Source: Deltaproteobacteria bacterium (GTDB lineage Bacteria > Desulfobacterota > Desulfuromonadia > Desulfuromonadales > Geopsychrobacteraceae). Taken from it: 45,712 bases of DNA. A program made the position numbers and the translations under genes. The stretch is taken from assembly GCA_024280485.1 (NCBI GenBank), contig JAJRQB010000040.1:1-45712 (forward strand). Reading direction: 5' to 3'. This document shows positions 1-7,305 of this stretch, one piece after another (position 1 is the stretch's first letter; every line of letters begins with the position of its first letter). The notes below the pieces were generated by a model, which did no database searches, had not been told where the DNA came from, and saw nothing but the letters and a program-made list of their open reading frames with translations.

Positions 1-942
1 CCCAAGAAGTTTGCTCGGGAAGATTTTCAAGGTCTGATATGCCCACAAAAAATACCATTCAGGCTTTATATGATCTGGAGTATTAAAAGGATCTGCTGGC
101 ACGAGCGCCTCCGGCGGAATAAATATCCAGGGGGCATAAAAACTGATCGCCACCAATGCGGCCAGAGCAAAAAAGATCATCGACAGATCTTTAATCGTGT
201 AATTAGGATGAAAGGGAACACCATCGGGGTGATGTTCGTGCTCAAAGTCCTCACTAAAAGTACGGGGCTTGTAACTTTCGCCAAAAGGGGCCTGTGAGAT
301 CCCGGCTCGCCGCACGCAGAAAAGGTGAAAACCAACCAGACCCATCAATCCCAGCGGCAGAACCATGACATGCAGGGCGAAGAAACGTCCCAGCGTTGCA
401 GAACCGACTGATGGTCCGCCACGCAGGAAGGCGACGATATGTTCACCGATAAACGGTACAGCGCCAGCAGCGTCTGTTGCAACTGTTGTTGCCCAGAAGG
501 AGAGTTGGCTCCAAGGGAGTAGATAACCGGTCAGACAGAAAACCATTCCCAAGTTCAGCAGAGTAAAACCCGAAACCCAGGTCAGCTCACGCGGGCGCTT
601 ATAACTCCCCATAAAAAGAACCGACATCATATGCAGAAGCATGAAGATGATAATCAGATTAGAACCTACAACATGAAAATAACGGAACAGCCAGCCGTAA
701 GGAACATCGTTCATGATGGTCAATACGCTGGACAAGGCCTTTTCCGTATCGGGTACATAATAGACCAGCAATAAAATTCCGGTCAAAAACTGCAACCCGA
801 GCAGTGCCAATACCACAGATCCCATGGTGTACCAGATATTGACATTACGTGGCAGTTTATAGCCGCCCATATTCTGGTAGATCAGATCCTTGATCCCCAG
901 TCGATTGTCGAGCCAGTCGACAGCCAATTTTGGCAGATTCAT
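1..942 (-). CDS. Cytochrome b of a bc-type quinol-oxidising complex (b6 plus start of subunit IV), 3' end outside window
   Basis: Membrane diheme cytochrome b that oxidises quinol together with the Rieske protein encoded just upstream. The frame is open from an ATG at 942 to the window edge (314 codons). Four heme-ligand histidines are visible: H90 and H104 in one helix, H191 and H206 in another. The 13- and 14-residue spacings match the b6f type. The last visible residues contain PEWYF, the hallmark at the start of the subunit IV (C-terminal) part, so both halves are fused in one chain, at least to that point. The ATG lies 10 bases after the Rieske stop, so the two are co-transcribed. The C-terminus and any following cytochrome c gene are not in the window. 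Identity is secure; the exact complex type is inferred. Confidence 0.93.
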   Translation of the reverse strand, partial: MNLPKLAVDWLDNRLGIKDLIYQNMGGYKLPRNVNIWYTMGSVVLALLGLQFLTGILLLVYYVPDTEKALSSVLTIMNDVPYGWLFRYFHVVGSNLIIIFMLLHMMSVLFMGSYKRPRELTWVSGFTLLNLGMVFCLTGYLLPWSQLSFWATTVATDAAGAVPFIGEHIVAFLRGGPSVGSATLGRFFALHVMVLPLGLMGLVGFHLFCVRRAGISQAPFGESYKPRTFSEDFEHEHHPDGVPFHPNYTIKDLSMIFFALAALVAISFYAPWIFIPPEALVPADPFNTPDHIKPEWYFLWAYQTLKIFPSKLLG

Positions 943-952
943 CGTACCCTCC

Positions 953-1387
953 CTACCCGACCATCAGGTCGGTATCTTCAACATTCACAATATAGGTCTC
1001 AAGCGCCTTCGGTGGAGGACCGCCCAGAACTGTCCCCTCGGTGGAGAAACGGCCACCATGGCAGGGGCACAAAAACTCGCCCTTGTCGTCAACCCACTTG
1101 ACGATACAACCGAGATGCGTACAGACAGCACTCAATGCAATGAAGTTGCCGGCACTGGGCTGTAAAAGGACTGCTGGGCGCCCTTGAAAGTCAAAGAAAT
1201 GTGCACCTCCAACCTTAACCTGCTCTTTGCTGACCCTGACCTGTGATCCTTCGCCACCACCTTCAAGCGGCGATAGAAAGCGGAAGATAGGCCACGCAAA
1301 GGCCCCTGCCAGGATCACAGCTACACCTCCGAGGAGAATCCCCAGAAAAGTACGGCGTTGTTGATTATTTTCAGGACTTTCGCTCAT
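953..1387 (-). CDS. Rieske [2Fe-2S] iron-sulfur protein
   Basis: High-potential iron-sulfur subunit (144 aa) that takes the first electron from quinol in the bc complex. An N-terminal membrane anchor (about residues 12-36) follows a basic start containing QQRRTFL, which resembles a Tat-type twin-arginine signal, the usual export route for Rieske proteins. The cluster-binding motifs CTHLGC and CPCHGG are both present, supplying two Cys and two His ligands plus the disulfide cysteines. It is followed after 10 bases by the cytochrome b gene. The preceding DUF1573 gene ends 78 bases upstream on the same strand, so it may share a transcript. Confidence 0.95.
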   Translation of the reverse strand: MSESPENNQQRRTFLGILLGGVAVILAGAFAWPIFRFLSPLEGGGEGSQVRVSKEQVKVGGAHFFDFQGRPAVLLQPSAGNFIALSAVCTHLGCIVKWVDDKGEFLCPCHGGRFSTEGTVLGGPPPKALETYIVNVEDTDLMVG

Positions 1388-1465
1388 GTAACTCCCTCCA
1401 GCAGTTTTTTTTGTGACGGGGGTTTAAAGCCCACGCAATATAACGAAAATGTTAACGAGAGAACG

Positions 1466-2161
1466 CTACTTAACAAGTCGGCCTGAGACCGAAATACGCA
1501 ATTGAGGCATCGGCTTGAAATCGGTTGAAACAAGAAGGTAACCATTAAGACGTTTTTCCCCAGCGGCAAGGGATCCGCTCACGCTCAAGATCGCCTTCTC
1601 CCCGGGGGCAAGTTCTAACTGATCAAGGATTGCTGTCACTTGAGGACTAGTAGATGTGGCCTCCTGCAGAACAATCTTCTGCTGACTTTGATTCCTAATG
1701 ACAACCGTTGATTGCGAGGTCAGGCCGCTAGCCGCCCAATTCCAGGAAATCCGGTTAGTCGAGATACTGAGTAACTCCTTAACCCTCCCCTTCAACCTGA
1801 ACTGCACCTGGGAATGGTCTGGAGAATTGGTATGCATTGTTATTGTCTTAGTGACTTTTCCACGGAAGCGACTCGAATCAAATGTTGCTTTGATTTCTCC
1901 CATGTCTCCGGGCGCTATCCTTTTGGACGAAAGTAACGCCGCAGTACAACCGCAGGAACTGCTGACCGATGAGATCTCGAGCAATTCATAACCATTATTC
2001 TTAAAGCGGAAAGTATAACTAATTTTGTCACCTTGTATCACATCACCGAAATCATACACAAGAACTTCTGTCGTGACTGCAGGAGCAGAAAAAACATACA
2101 AGGGAAGAACTAACAGAAACAGTAACAGAAAAAGAGACTTTTGCACGGGCGATCCTTTCAT
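1466..2161 (-). CDS. DUF1573 domain exported protein
   Basis: A 231-aa protein with a clear Sec signal peptide (about residues 1-26: short basic start, Leu-rich core, ending near FSAPA). The mature part matches the DUF1573 pattern: a beta-sandwich resembling Ig/ASPM-SPD-2-Hydin modules with VYDFGDV near the start, then SCGCT and a PGDMGEI...TFDSSRF stretch. A second, weaker beta repeat probably fills residues 130-231. Its function is not known; such proteins are thought to be envelope structural or binding modules. It lies directly upstream of the Rieske gene on the same strand, but a role in the bc complex would be only a guess. The ATG start at 2161 is supported by the signal peptide. Confidence 0.8.
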   Translation of the reverse strand: MKGSPVQKSLFLLLFLLVLPLYVFSAPAVTTEVLVYDFGDVIQGDKISYTFRFKNNGYELLEISSVSSSCGCTAALLSSKRIAPGDMGEIKATFDSSRFRGKVTKTITMHTNSPDHSQVQFRLKGRVKELLSISTNRISWNWAASGLTSQSTVVIRNQSQQKIVLQEATSTSPQVTAILDQLELAPGEKAILSVSGSLAAGEKRLNGYLLVSTDFKPMPQLRISVSGRLVK

Positions 2162-2197
2162 ACCAACAGGGCAGAAAACAGCTCACAAAGATTCGGA

Positions 2198-2203
2198 ATT
2201 ATA
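2198..2203 (-). promoter_or_regulatory. Possible -10 box for the DUF1573/Rieske/cytochrome b transcript
   Basis: On the minus strand a perfect TATAAT lies 37 bases before the DUF1573 ATG. The -35 region at the right distance is poor (AGTTCG at 17 bp), so this is a weak call based on the -10 hexamer and its position only. Confidence 0.3.
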
Positions 2204-2248
2204 ACACAATCCCCACAAACCGAACTAGCCCCAGTCCCGTTGATTTCG

Positions 2249-2278
2249 TTGACAGCACGTTCGGCTTACTGATATAAA
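2249..2278 (+). promoter_or_regulatory. Sigma70-type promoter for hpt
   Basis: TTGACA at 2249-2254 and TATAAA at 2273-2278 are separated by 18 bp. This is a near-consensus housekeeping promoter about 30 bases before the hpt start codon, in the divergent gap between the DUF1573 gene and hpt. Confidence 0.75.
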
Positions 2279-2309
2279 ATGCGATTAATCATGCAACAAG
2301 GAGCTCACT

Positions 2310-2843
2310 GTGCCGATCCCCCATGAAAAAATGAAGATCCTCTATTCACGTGAACATATTGCCCAGGAGATCAAACGTCTCGGGCAGGAAATAACTCGCG
2401 ATTACTCACAACGTGACATTTTACTGGTGGGAGTTCTAAAAGGCTCCTTTCTCTTTATTGCAGACTTGATTCGTGAAATCGAAAGTCCGACAATGGTCGA
2501 CTTTGTCCGTCTGGCGAGCTACGGATCCGATACACAATCTTCGGGAATTATAGAATTTCGCAAAGAGCTTGAAATGCCGATCAGGGGTCGTGATGTCATT
2601 ATCGTTGAGGATATCGTCGATAGCGGCTACACTCTCGAATGCCTCTACAACAAACTATTGTTGCAGGAACCGCGTTCGCTGAAAATCTGCACCCTGATTG
2701 ACAAGCGCGCTCGTCGCGAAGTTGAAATTGAGGCTGACTACATTGGTATGACCATGGATGATGGTTTCATCATCGGTTACGGCCTTGACTATGATGAACA
2801 TTATCGAAACCTCCCTGACATTTATACCGTCGAAGGTTTTTAA
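2310..2843 (+). CDS. hpt: Hypoxanthine phosphoribosyltransferase
   Basis: Purine salvage enzyme (177 aa, normal length) that joins hypoxanthine or guanine to PRPP to give IMP or GMP in the cytoplasm. The PRPP-binding signature VIIVEDIVDSGYTL is present near residues 93-106. The early KGSFLF loop and the late GFIIGYGLDYDEHYRNLPDI segment are typical of HPRT. The start is a GTG at 2310, preceded by AAGGAG at a good distance. An ATG seven codons further in (2331) is possible but has no comparable ribosome-binding site. It is the first gene after a strong promoter and may be co-transcribed with the zinc-ribbon gene 74 bases downstream. Confidence 0.95.
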   Translation: MPIPHEKMKILYSREHIAQEIKRLGQEITRDYSQRDILLVGVLKGSFLFIADLIREIESPTMVDFVRLASYGSDTQSSGIIEFRKELEMPIRGRDVIIVEDIVDSGYTLECLYNKLLLQEPRSLKICTLIDKRARREVEIEADYIGMTMDDGFIIGYGLDYDEHYRNLPDIYTVEGF

Positions 2844-2917
2844 TTTTATTTCTAATCGCCGCCAAATATTTAAATAAGGATGCGATTTTCCTATTGAACA
2901 CAACAGGAGAGCTATCC

Positions 2918-4135
2918 ATGGTCATATCCTGCCCGGAATGTTCTACCCGCTTCAGGGTTGATGAAGGCAAGATTCCTGCGCAAGGGGCAAGGATCCGTTG
3001 CGCCCGCTGCAAGCATATTTTTGCAGTGACGCCCCCTGCTCCCGAGCCTGAAACCCTTATCGAAGCATTCATTCCGCCTGAAGAGCCTCAGGAAACTGAG
3101 CCTGAGGAGTCAGCTCTGGCTGATGAGCCGACACAGATAGACGAACCGGTCTTACCAGAAAAGACCTCACCGACTGACGATGATTTCGGCTTTGACGATA
3201 TCGACTCGTCTGATATTGGCAGTGGCGCAAATGATGAACTCGACCCTTCTGCATTTGATGACGATGCGACAGTCGGTGATGACGATGACTTCACTTTTGG
3301 TGGTGATTACGGCAATGTAAGCTTAGCTGACGAGGCCGATGATACCGAGGGAGACGAACCCTTCTCATTCGGGGACCCTGTTCCTGCCTCAACACAACAA
3401 AAAGCAGACATTGAACAGGAACAATTCAGCTTCACTCCAACGCAGCAGCCAACCACTGAAGCACCAGACCCACTAGCTGACAGTTTTGTAGAAGATCCGA
3501 CCCTCAACGACATCTCAATGCCACCCAGTGAAGATGTCTTCATCCTTGATGACCCTGACACGGCAGCGCCTCAGCAGCCCAGCAAATCTTCCAGCCGTAG
3601 CCCGGTCTCGGTGGTCCTTCTTTTCCTACTGATTCTGACTCTGGTTATTTTGGCCGCGGGTGGATTCGTAATGTGGAAAAACGGACCAGCAGGGATTGAA
3701 CAACTGATTTCAACCCTGACAGGCCAGCCCGCTGGAACCGAACTCAAGGGCGACATCAACCTCAAAAATCTGCAGGGCAGCTTCATAACCAACCGCAAAG
3801 ATGGCGAACTGTTCGTCATCCATGGGGTTGCCGTCAACAACCTCAACGAAGCTCAAGCAGCCATCCAGGTTAAGGGCGTCATTTTTGACAAAGAGGGCAA
3901 TCAACTCCTGCAAAAGACTATTTTCTGTGGAAATCCGATCAGCGAAAGCGACCTGCGCAAACTTCCCTACAGTAAGATAGAAGAGATTATGGGCAATCAG
4001 TTTGGCGAATCCCTGGCCAACCTCAACGTCACACCGAATCAATCTATCCCATTCACGATAGTCTTCCGTAACCTGCCGAAAACCCTGTCAGAGTTTATTG
4101 TCGAAGTGGCAGATAGCAAACCAGCTGCCCAATAA
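2918..4135 (+). CDS. MJ0042-type zinc-ribbon and DUF3426 membrane protein
   Basis: A 405-aa protein. The N-terminal zinc ribbon has cysteines C5, C8, C28 and C31 in the MJ0042 finger-like pattern. A long acidic, low-complexity linker (about residues 45-225, rich in Asp, Glu and Pro) leads to one transmembrane helix near residues 230-250. The C-terminal domain resembles DUF3426, with the GDINLKNLQGSFI and FVIHGVAVNN pieces, and is probably periplasmic. Function is unknown; the family is common in Geobacter relatives. The ATG at 2918 is preferred over an upstream in-frame TTG because AGGAGA lies 7 bases before it and the zinc ribbon begins at once. A strong terminator follows. Confidence 0.85.
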   Translation: MVISCPECSTRFRVDEGKIPAQGARIRCARCKHIFAVTPPAPEPETLIEAFIPPEEPQETEPEESALADEPTQIDEPVLPEKTSPTDDDFGFDDIDSSDIGSGANDELDPSAFDDDATVGDDDDFTFGGDYGNVSLADEADDTEGDEPFSFGDPVPASTQQKADIEQEQFSFTPTQQPTTEAPDPLADSFVEDPTLNDISMPPSEDVFILDDPDTAAPQQPSKSSSRSPVSVVLLFLLILTLVILAAGGFVMWKNGPAGIEQLISTLTGQPAGTELKGDINLKNLQGSFITNRKDGELFVIHGVAVNNLNEAQAAIQVKGVIFDKEGNQLLQKTIFCGNPISESDLRKLPYSKIEEIMGNQFGESLANLNVTPNQSIPFTIVFRNLPKTLSEFIVEVADSKPAAQ

Positions 4136-4154
4136 TCTTCACATAATTCAGAAC

Positions 4155-4193
4155 AAAAAGGGCGGTCCACGCTATAAGCGGACCGCCCTTTTT
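4155..4193. terminator. Bidirectional intrinsic terminator
   Basis: A perfect 14-bp stem (4155-4168 with 4180-4193), GC-rich and flanked by A5 and T5 tracts, with an 11-base loop. It lies between the convergent zinc-ribbon gene and the ferredoxin gene and can serve both strands. Confidence 0.92.
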
Positions 4194-4223
4194 GTTAATA
4201 CGGCAGACTCTTATCCGACAATA

Positions 4224-4394
4224 TCAAACGGCGGAGATAGCGTCTACTGGACAGGAATCAACACAAGCACCACAATCGGTACAGGTAGCTGCATCGATAA
4301 CACGAACGTCACCCTGCTCGGAAATTGCATCGACAGGACAGGTCGGGTCACAGGCACCGCAGTTGATACACTCATCATTAATTACATGGGCCAT
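4224..4394 (-). CDS. Small 2x[4Fe-4S] ferredoxin
   Basis: A 56-residue cytoplasmic electron carrier of the clostridial/bacterial type. Two CxxCxxCxxxCP motifs are present: C9, C12, C15, C19 and C38, C41, C44, C48, each followed by VDAIS. The two halves are clear internal duplicates. The ATG at 4394 follows an AAGGAG ribosome-binding site on the minus strand. It stands alone between the convergent terminator and a divergent acetate kinase gene. Probable partners are low-potential oxidoreductases elsewhere on the chromosome; the neighbourhood does not identify one. Confidence 0.93.
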   Translation of the reverse strand: MAHVINDECINCGACDPTCPVDAISEQGDVRVIDAATCTDCGACVDSCPVDAISAV

Positions 4395-4427
4395 TGGTCT
4401 ACTCCTTATTTACGGGTTTGTTTGACA

Positions 4428-4445
4428 CTGGCGATATATCACCAG
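4428..4445. repeat. Near-perfect 18-bp inverted repeat upstream of the ferredoxin gene
   Basis: CTGGCGATATATCACCAG is a palindrome with one mismatched pair. It lies 34-51 bases before the ferredoxin ATG, just downstream of the proposed transcription start. It could be a repressor operator or a leader hairpin; no regulator gene is adjacent. Confidence 0.45.
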
Positions 4446-4465
4446 CCTCTTTCGTTTGGGCGTAC

Positions 4466-4494
4466 ACTCTACTGCAAGTTATTTTCTCTGTAAA
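4466..4494 (-). promoter_or_regulatory. Candidate sigma70 promoter for the ferredoxin gene
   Basis: On the minus strand TTTACA (4489-4494) and TAGAGT (4466-4471) are separated by 17 bp, matching consensus at 5/6 and 4/6 positions. Transcription would start near 4459, giving a leader of about 65 bases that includes the inverted repeat. Confidence 0.4.
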
Positions 4495-4711
4495 GTAGTC
4501 AAATGGAATTTATTTCATCGGCAAAACTCCTTGCATCCACGCCTCATTCTGGGCTAGCCTGTCTAACGATTTAGCGCGCAACTGTGCGACATTCAAAGGG
4601 TTGTTCCAGTCTCGCTAAAAAAAGCCTAACAGATTCAGCAATACTAAAACGCAATTCTATTTTAAGAAACTGCGTCCTCTTTATTCATACGCAACTCAAG
4701 GAGAAGTAAAA

Positions 4712-5977
4712 ATGGATATTCTTGCCCTCAACTGTGGCAGTTCATCAGTTAAGTACCAGCTCTTCGACTGGACCCGCAAAGAAATCATCGCTAAAGGGAT
4801 GGTCGAACGGGTCACCATCGGAGATTCCTATATTATTCACGAAGTTCCCGGCCGCGAAACCTACCGCGAAGAGTACGAGTGCCCCGACCACCGGATAGCG
4901 GTGCAATTGATCGTCAAGACGCTCACCAGTGCTTCGGAGGGTGTCGTCAAAAGTATGGATCAGATCTCTGCAGTTGGCCACCGCGTGGTTCATGGAGGTG
5001 AGAAGTTCATCTGTTCTGTCCCTATTGACGAGAACGTTCTCAACACTATCAAAGAGGTGCAGCACCTCGCTCCGCTCCACAATCCGCCAAATATTTCTGG
5101 AATCGAAGCGGCCCAGACAGTGCTGCCCAATGTTCCACATATTGCTATTTTCGACACGGCCTTTCATCAATCGATGCCCGAAAAAGCCTATACCTACCCT
5201 GTCCCTTACGAATGGTACGAAAAACATGGTGTACGCCGCTACGGCTTCCACGGCACTAGCCACCTCTACGTTTCAAAGCGCGCCTCTGTTCTGCTCGGCA
5301 AAGACCCCAAGGATTGCAATATCATCACCATGCACATTGGCAACGGTGTCTCACACTGCGCAATAAAGAATGGGATTTCAGTCGATACCTCCATGGGATT
5401 AACTCCACTGGAAGGTGCAGTCATGGGGACCCGTTGTGGCGATATCGATCCGGCGATACCAATGTTTATCCAGCAGGTTGAAGGTCTTTCAGCCCAAGAG
5501 GTCGACTCCGTACTCAATAAAAAATCAGGTATTCTCGGCATCACCGGTCAATATACTGATCGTCGTGACGTGATCGAGGCCGCAGAGAAAGGTGACGCAC
5601 GCTGTCAACTGGCAATCGACATTGAAGGGTATCGTCTCAAGAAATATATCGGTTCTTACATGGCTAGCATCGGTGCTCTTGATGCAGTGGTCTTTACGGC
5701 TGGAGTTGGTGAGATGGGCTGGTTGGTTCGCGAAAAAGCCCTTGAAAACCTTTCACACATGGGGATCATTCTCGACAAAGAAAAGAACCGCAACACCATG
5801 ACGCGCAAGAAAGAGACCATGATCTCCACTCCCGACTCACCGGTTAAGGTCTTCGTCATTCCGACCGATGAGGAGTTGGTTTTCACCGAAGATGTAGTTG
5901 CGATCCTCGATGACACCTACACCGACCACATGAACTTCAAGTATTCTTTCGCCGAGAGCACCTTTCAGCGCTCTTAA
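4712..5977 (+). CDS. ackA: Acetate kinase
   Basis: Cytoplasmic enzyme (421 aa) interconverting acetate plus ATP with acetyl phosphate plus ADP, giving substrate-level ATP or acetate activation. Family signatures are present: NCGSSSVKY at residues 7-15, GHRVVHGGE near residue 90, the GFHGTSH active-site segment near residue 175, HIGNG, the glycine-rich MGTRCGDIDP and FTAGVGE. A short extra C-terminal tail makes it slightly longer than the usual 400 residues. The ATG follows CAAGGAGA. A phosphotransacetylase gene, often the partner, is not adjacent; the gene is flanked by a terminator and looks monocistronic. Confidence 0.96.
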   Translation: MDILALNCGSSSVKYQLFDWTRKEIIAKGMVERVTIGDSYIIHEVPGRETYREEYECPDHRIAVQLIVKTLTSASEGVVKSMDQISAVGHRVVHGGEKFICSVPIDENVLNTIKEVQHLAPLHNPPNISGIEAAQTVLPNVPHIAIFDTAFHQSMPEKAYTYPVPYEWYEKHGVRRYGFHGTSHLYVSKRASVLLGKDPKDCNIITMHIGNGVSHCAIKNGISVDTSMGLTPLEGAVMGTRCGDIDPAIPMFIQQVEGLSAQEVDSVLNKKSGILGITGQYTDRRDVIEAAEKGDARCQLAIDIEGYRLKKYIGSYMASIGALDAVVFTAGVGEMGWLVREKALENLSHMGIILDKEKNRNTMTRKKETMISTPDSPVKVFVIPTDEELVFTEDVVAILDDTYTDHMNFKYSFAESTFQRS

Positions 5978-6001
5978 ACAATCGTTCCTGATTTACAAAA
6001 A

Positions 6002-6036
6002 ATAAAGGGCCGACGGATAAACCGTTGGCCCTTTAT
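6002..6036. terminator. Bidirectional intrinsic terminator after ackA
   Basis: A 15-bp stem (6002-6016 with 6022-6036, one G-T pair) with a 5-base loop, GC-rich in the centre with A/T-rich ends. It lies between convergent ackA and the radical SAM gene. Confidence 0.88.
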
Positions 6037-6043
6037 GCTTAAA

Positions 6044-6934
6044 TCAGAAGTAAGTCTCCTCATATTGAGGGACCAGATCATACCAAGCACTATCTCGCTT
6101 CGCCTCCTGCAGACAAGACTCAGCCTGGGCAATAATCCTCGCACAATCTTTCGGGTAACTTCCGGCAAGGTTAAGAATATTCGAGACATGATTGGAACGC
6201 AGAATAGTCTTATTCGGTGCCAACTGGCGCACAATATCTAATGCCTCCTGCACCACCTCACCGTTACTCAACTGCTCGATCAAATCGAAATGCGCATCGT
6301 TGTGACGGCGGAACATGGTCAACAAGGAGAAATACTCGGGAGAAAGCCGAGTGATCCACTCCGCTGTTGCCCGCGCATGCTCAGCACTACGAGCGCGGCC
6401 AGCCAGACCGAGAATTGCCGTGACCGAAAGTTTGATCTGTGCCGCTTGCGCCTTCTGACAGAGGGAAAGCATCGTTTCTCCGTCGAACCCCTTCTTGATC
6501 AAACCAAGAGTCTGGTCGTCTCCCGATTCCAGACCGAAGTAAAGGACGCGTAACTTCTTATCGCGGAGGAGTTTCAACTCTGCCACTGACTTGGTCGTCA
6601 AACTATTCGGAGAAGCATATGCCGAGACCCGCGCCAGCACTGGAAAATATTCAGCCAGATGATCCAGAATTTCCAATAATCCCGCCTGAGGATAAACCAG
6701 AGCATCACCATCGGCCAGAAACACCCGCTGTACCCGAGCCCGCTGAGCCGCAGGAATCGCCCGCATCTCTTCGACGACCTCACTGACTGGACGAATTTTG
6801 AACTGTTTCATCTTATACATGCCACAGAAAGTACAACTGTTCTGGCTGCAACCGTGGGTGATCTGAAATATCTGGCTACGTGCTTCCGAGGGGGGGCGAA
6901 AAAGCGGTTCGTTGTAATTGAAGTAGTAATCCAT
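6044..6934 (-). CDS. Radical SAM protein, CX4CX2C variant
   Basis: A 296-aa radical SAM enzyme of unknown substrate. Cysteines C29, C34 and C37 (GCSQNSCTFCGMY) would bind the [4Fe-4S] cluster with CX4CX2C spacing in place of the common CX3CX2C. Downstream, a VFLADGDAL strand, YFGLESGDDQTL and a KLSVTAILGLAGR segment fit the radical SAM TIM barrel (SAM-binding glycines and the GxE motif). No cobalamin-binding or SPASM domain is visible; the protein is short, with only a small C-terminal helical region. The ATG at 6934 begins MDYYFNYNEPLFRPPSEA, a start known from related proteins. It stands alone downstream of a shared terminator. The reaction cannot be stated. Confidence 0.85.
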   Translation of the reverse strand: MDYYFNYNEPLFRPPSEARSQIFQITHGCSQNSCTFCGMYKMKQFKIRPVSEVVEEMRAIPAAQRARVQRVFLADGDALVYPQAGLLEILDHLAEYFPVLARVSAYASPNSLTTKSVAELKLLRDKKLRVLYFGLESGDDQTLGLIKKGFDGETMLSLCQKAQAAQIKLSVTAILGLAGRARSAEHARATAEWITRLSPEYFSLLTMFRRHNDAHFDLIEQLSNGEVVQEALDIVRQLAPNKTILRSNHVSNILNLAGSYPKDCARIIAQAESCLQEAKRDSAWYDLVPQYEETYF

Positions 6935-7305
6935 CTCTATCCCAGAGGTTAAGTCGCGTGTAAAAAGGCCCTTTCAGCGTGCGAACGCTAGCGCCGCAAA
7001 TCAGAATCAACATCATACAACAAGGAATCCTCCGCTGGCTACCGAACCGGGAAGTGAGCATCAAGACAGAGTACAGCCATAAATTGATCAGGTTTACGAC
7101 AAGGCGGCTAAAGGGACAGTCCCTTAACGTGAAGGATCACTCCTGAGTGGATAAAGTCAGCTACCTCTTCCGTTGCTAAACCGGTAAAAAGTTGTAGCCA
7201 CAACCTCCGGACCCAGGGTTTGGTACTAACAGATTCCACTTAAATTCCTGCGATTTATTTCTCTGTTAAACTTGAGGTGTCAACCTGCTCTTCAGGGAGA
7301 AACGG
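6935..7305. other. Intergenic region with small palindromes
   Basis: This 371-base gap between divergent genes holds no credible ORF. It contains a 15-base palindrome at 7111-7125, smaller inverted repeats near 7140 and 7190, and a GGGAGA ribosome-binding site directly before the dikinase-like gene. No good promoter match was found. Confidence 0.5.
7111..7125. repeat. REP-like palindrome
   Basis: AAGGGACAGTCCCTT is a perfect 7-bp inverted repeat with one central base. It resembles short dispersed GGGACnGTCCC palindromes I recall from this bacterial group; only one copy was noticed in this window. Not followed by a T tract, so not a terminator. Confidence 0.35.

Larger units (their letters stand above)
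4395..4711. other. Intergenic region between divergent ferredoxin and acetate kinase genes
   Basis: This 317-base gap contains the proposed ferredoxin promoter and an inverted repeat (listed separately) at its left end, and an AAGGAG ribosome-binding site just before ackA at its right end. The middle is AT-rich without a convincing ORF. I found no clear promoter for ackA. Confidence 0.6.

Noticed and set aside
70-297. A 75-codon plus-strand ORF at the left edge
   Set aside because: It is antisense to the cytochrome b gene, whose minus-strand frame has clear heme-ligand motifs.
4098-4493. Plus-strand ORFs over the terminator and ferredoxin
   Set aside because: They are antisense to the ferredoxin gene with its eight conserved cysteines and run through a strong terminator.
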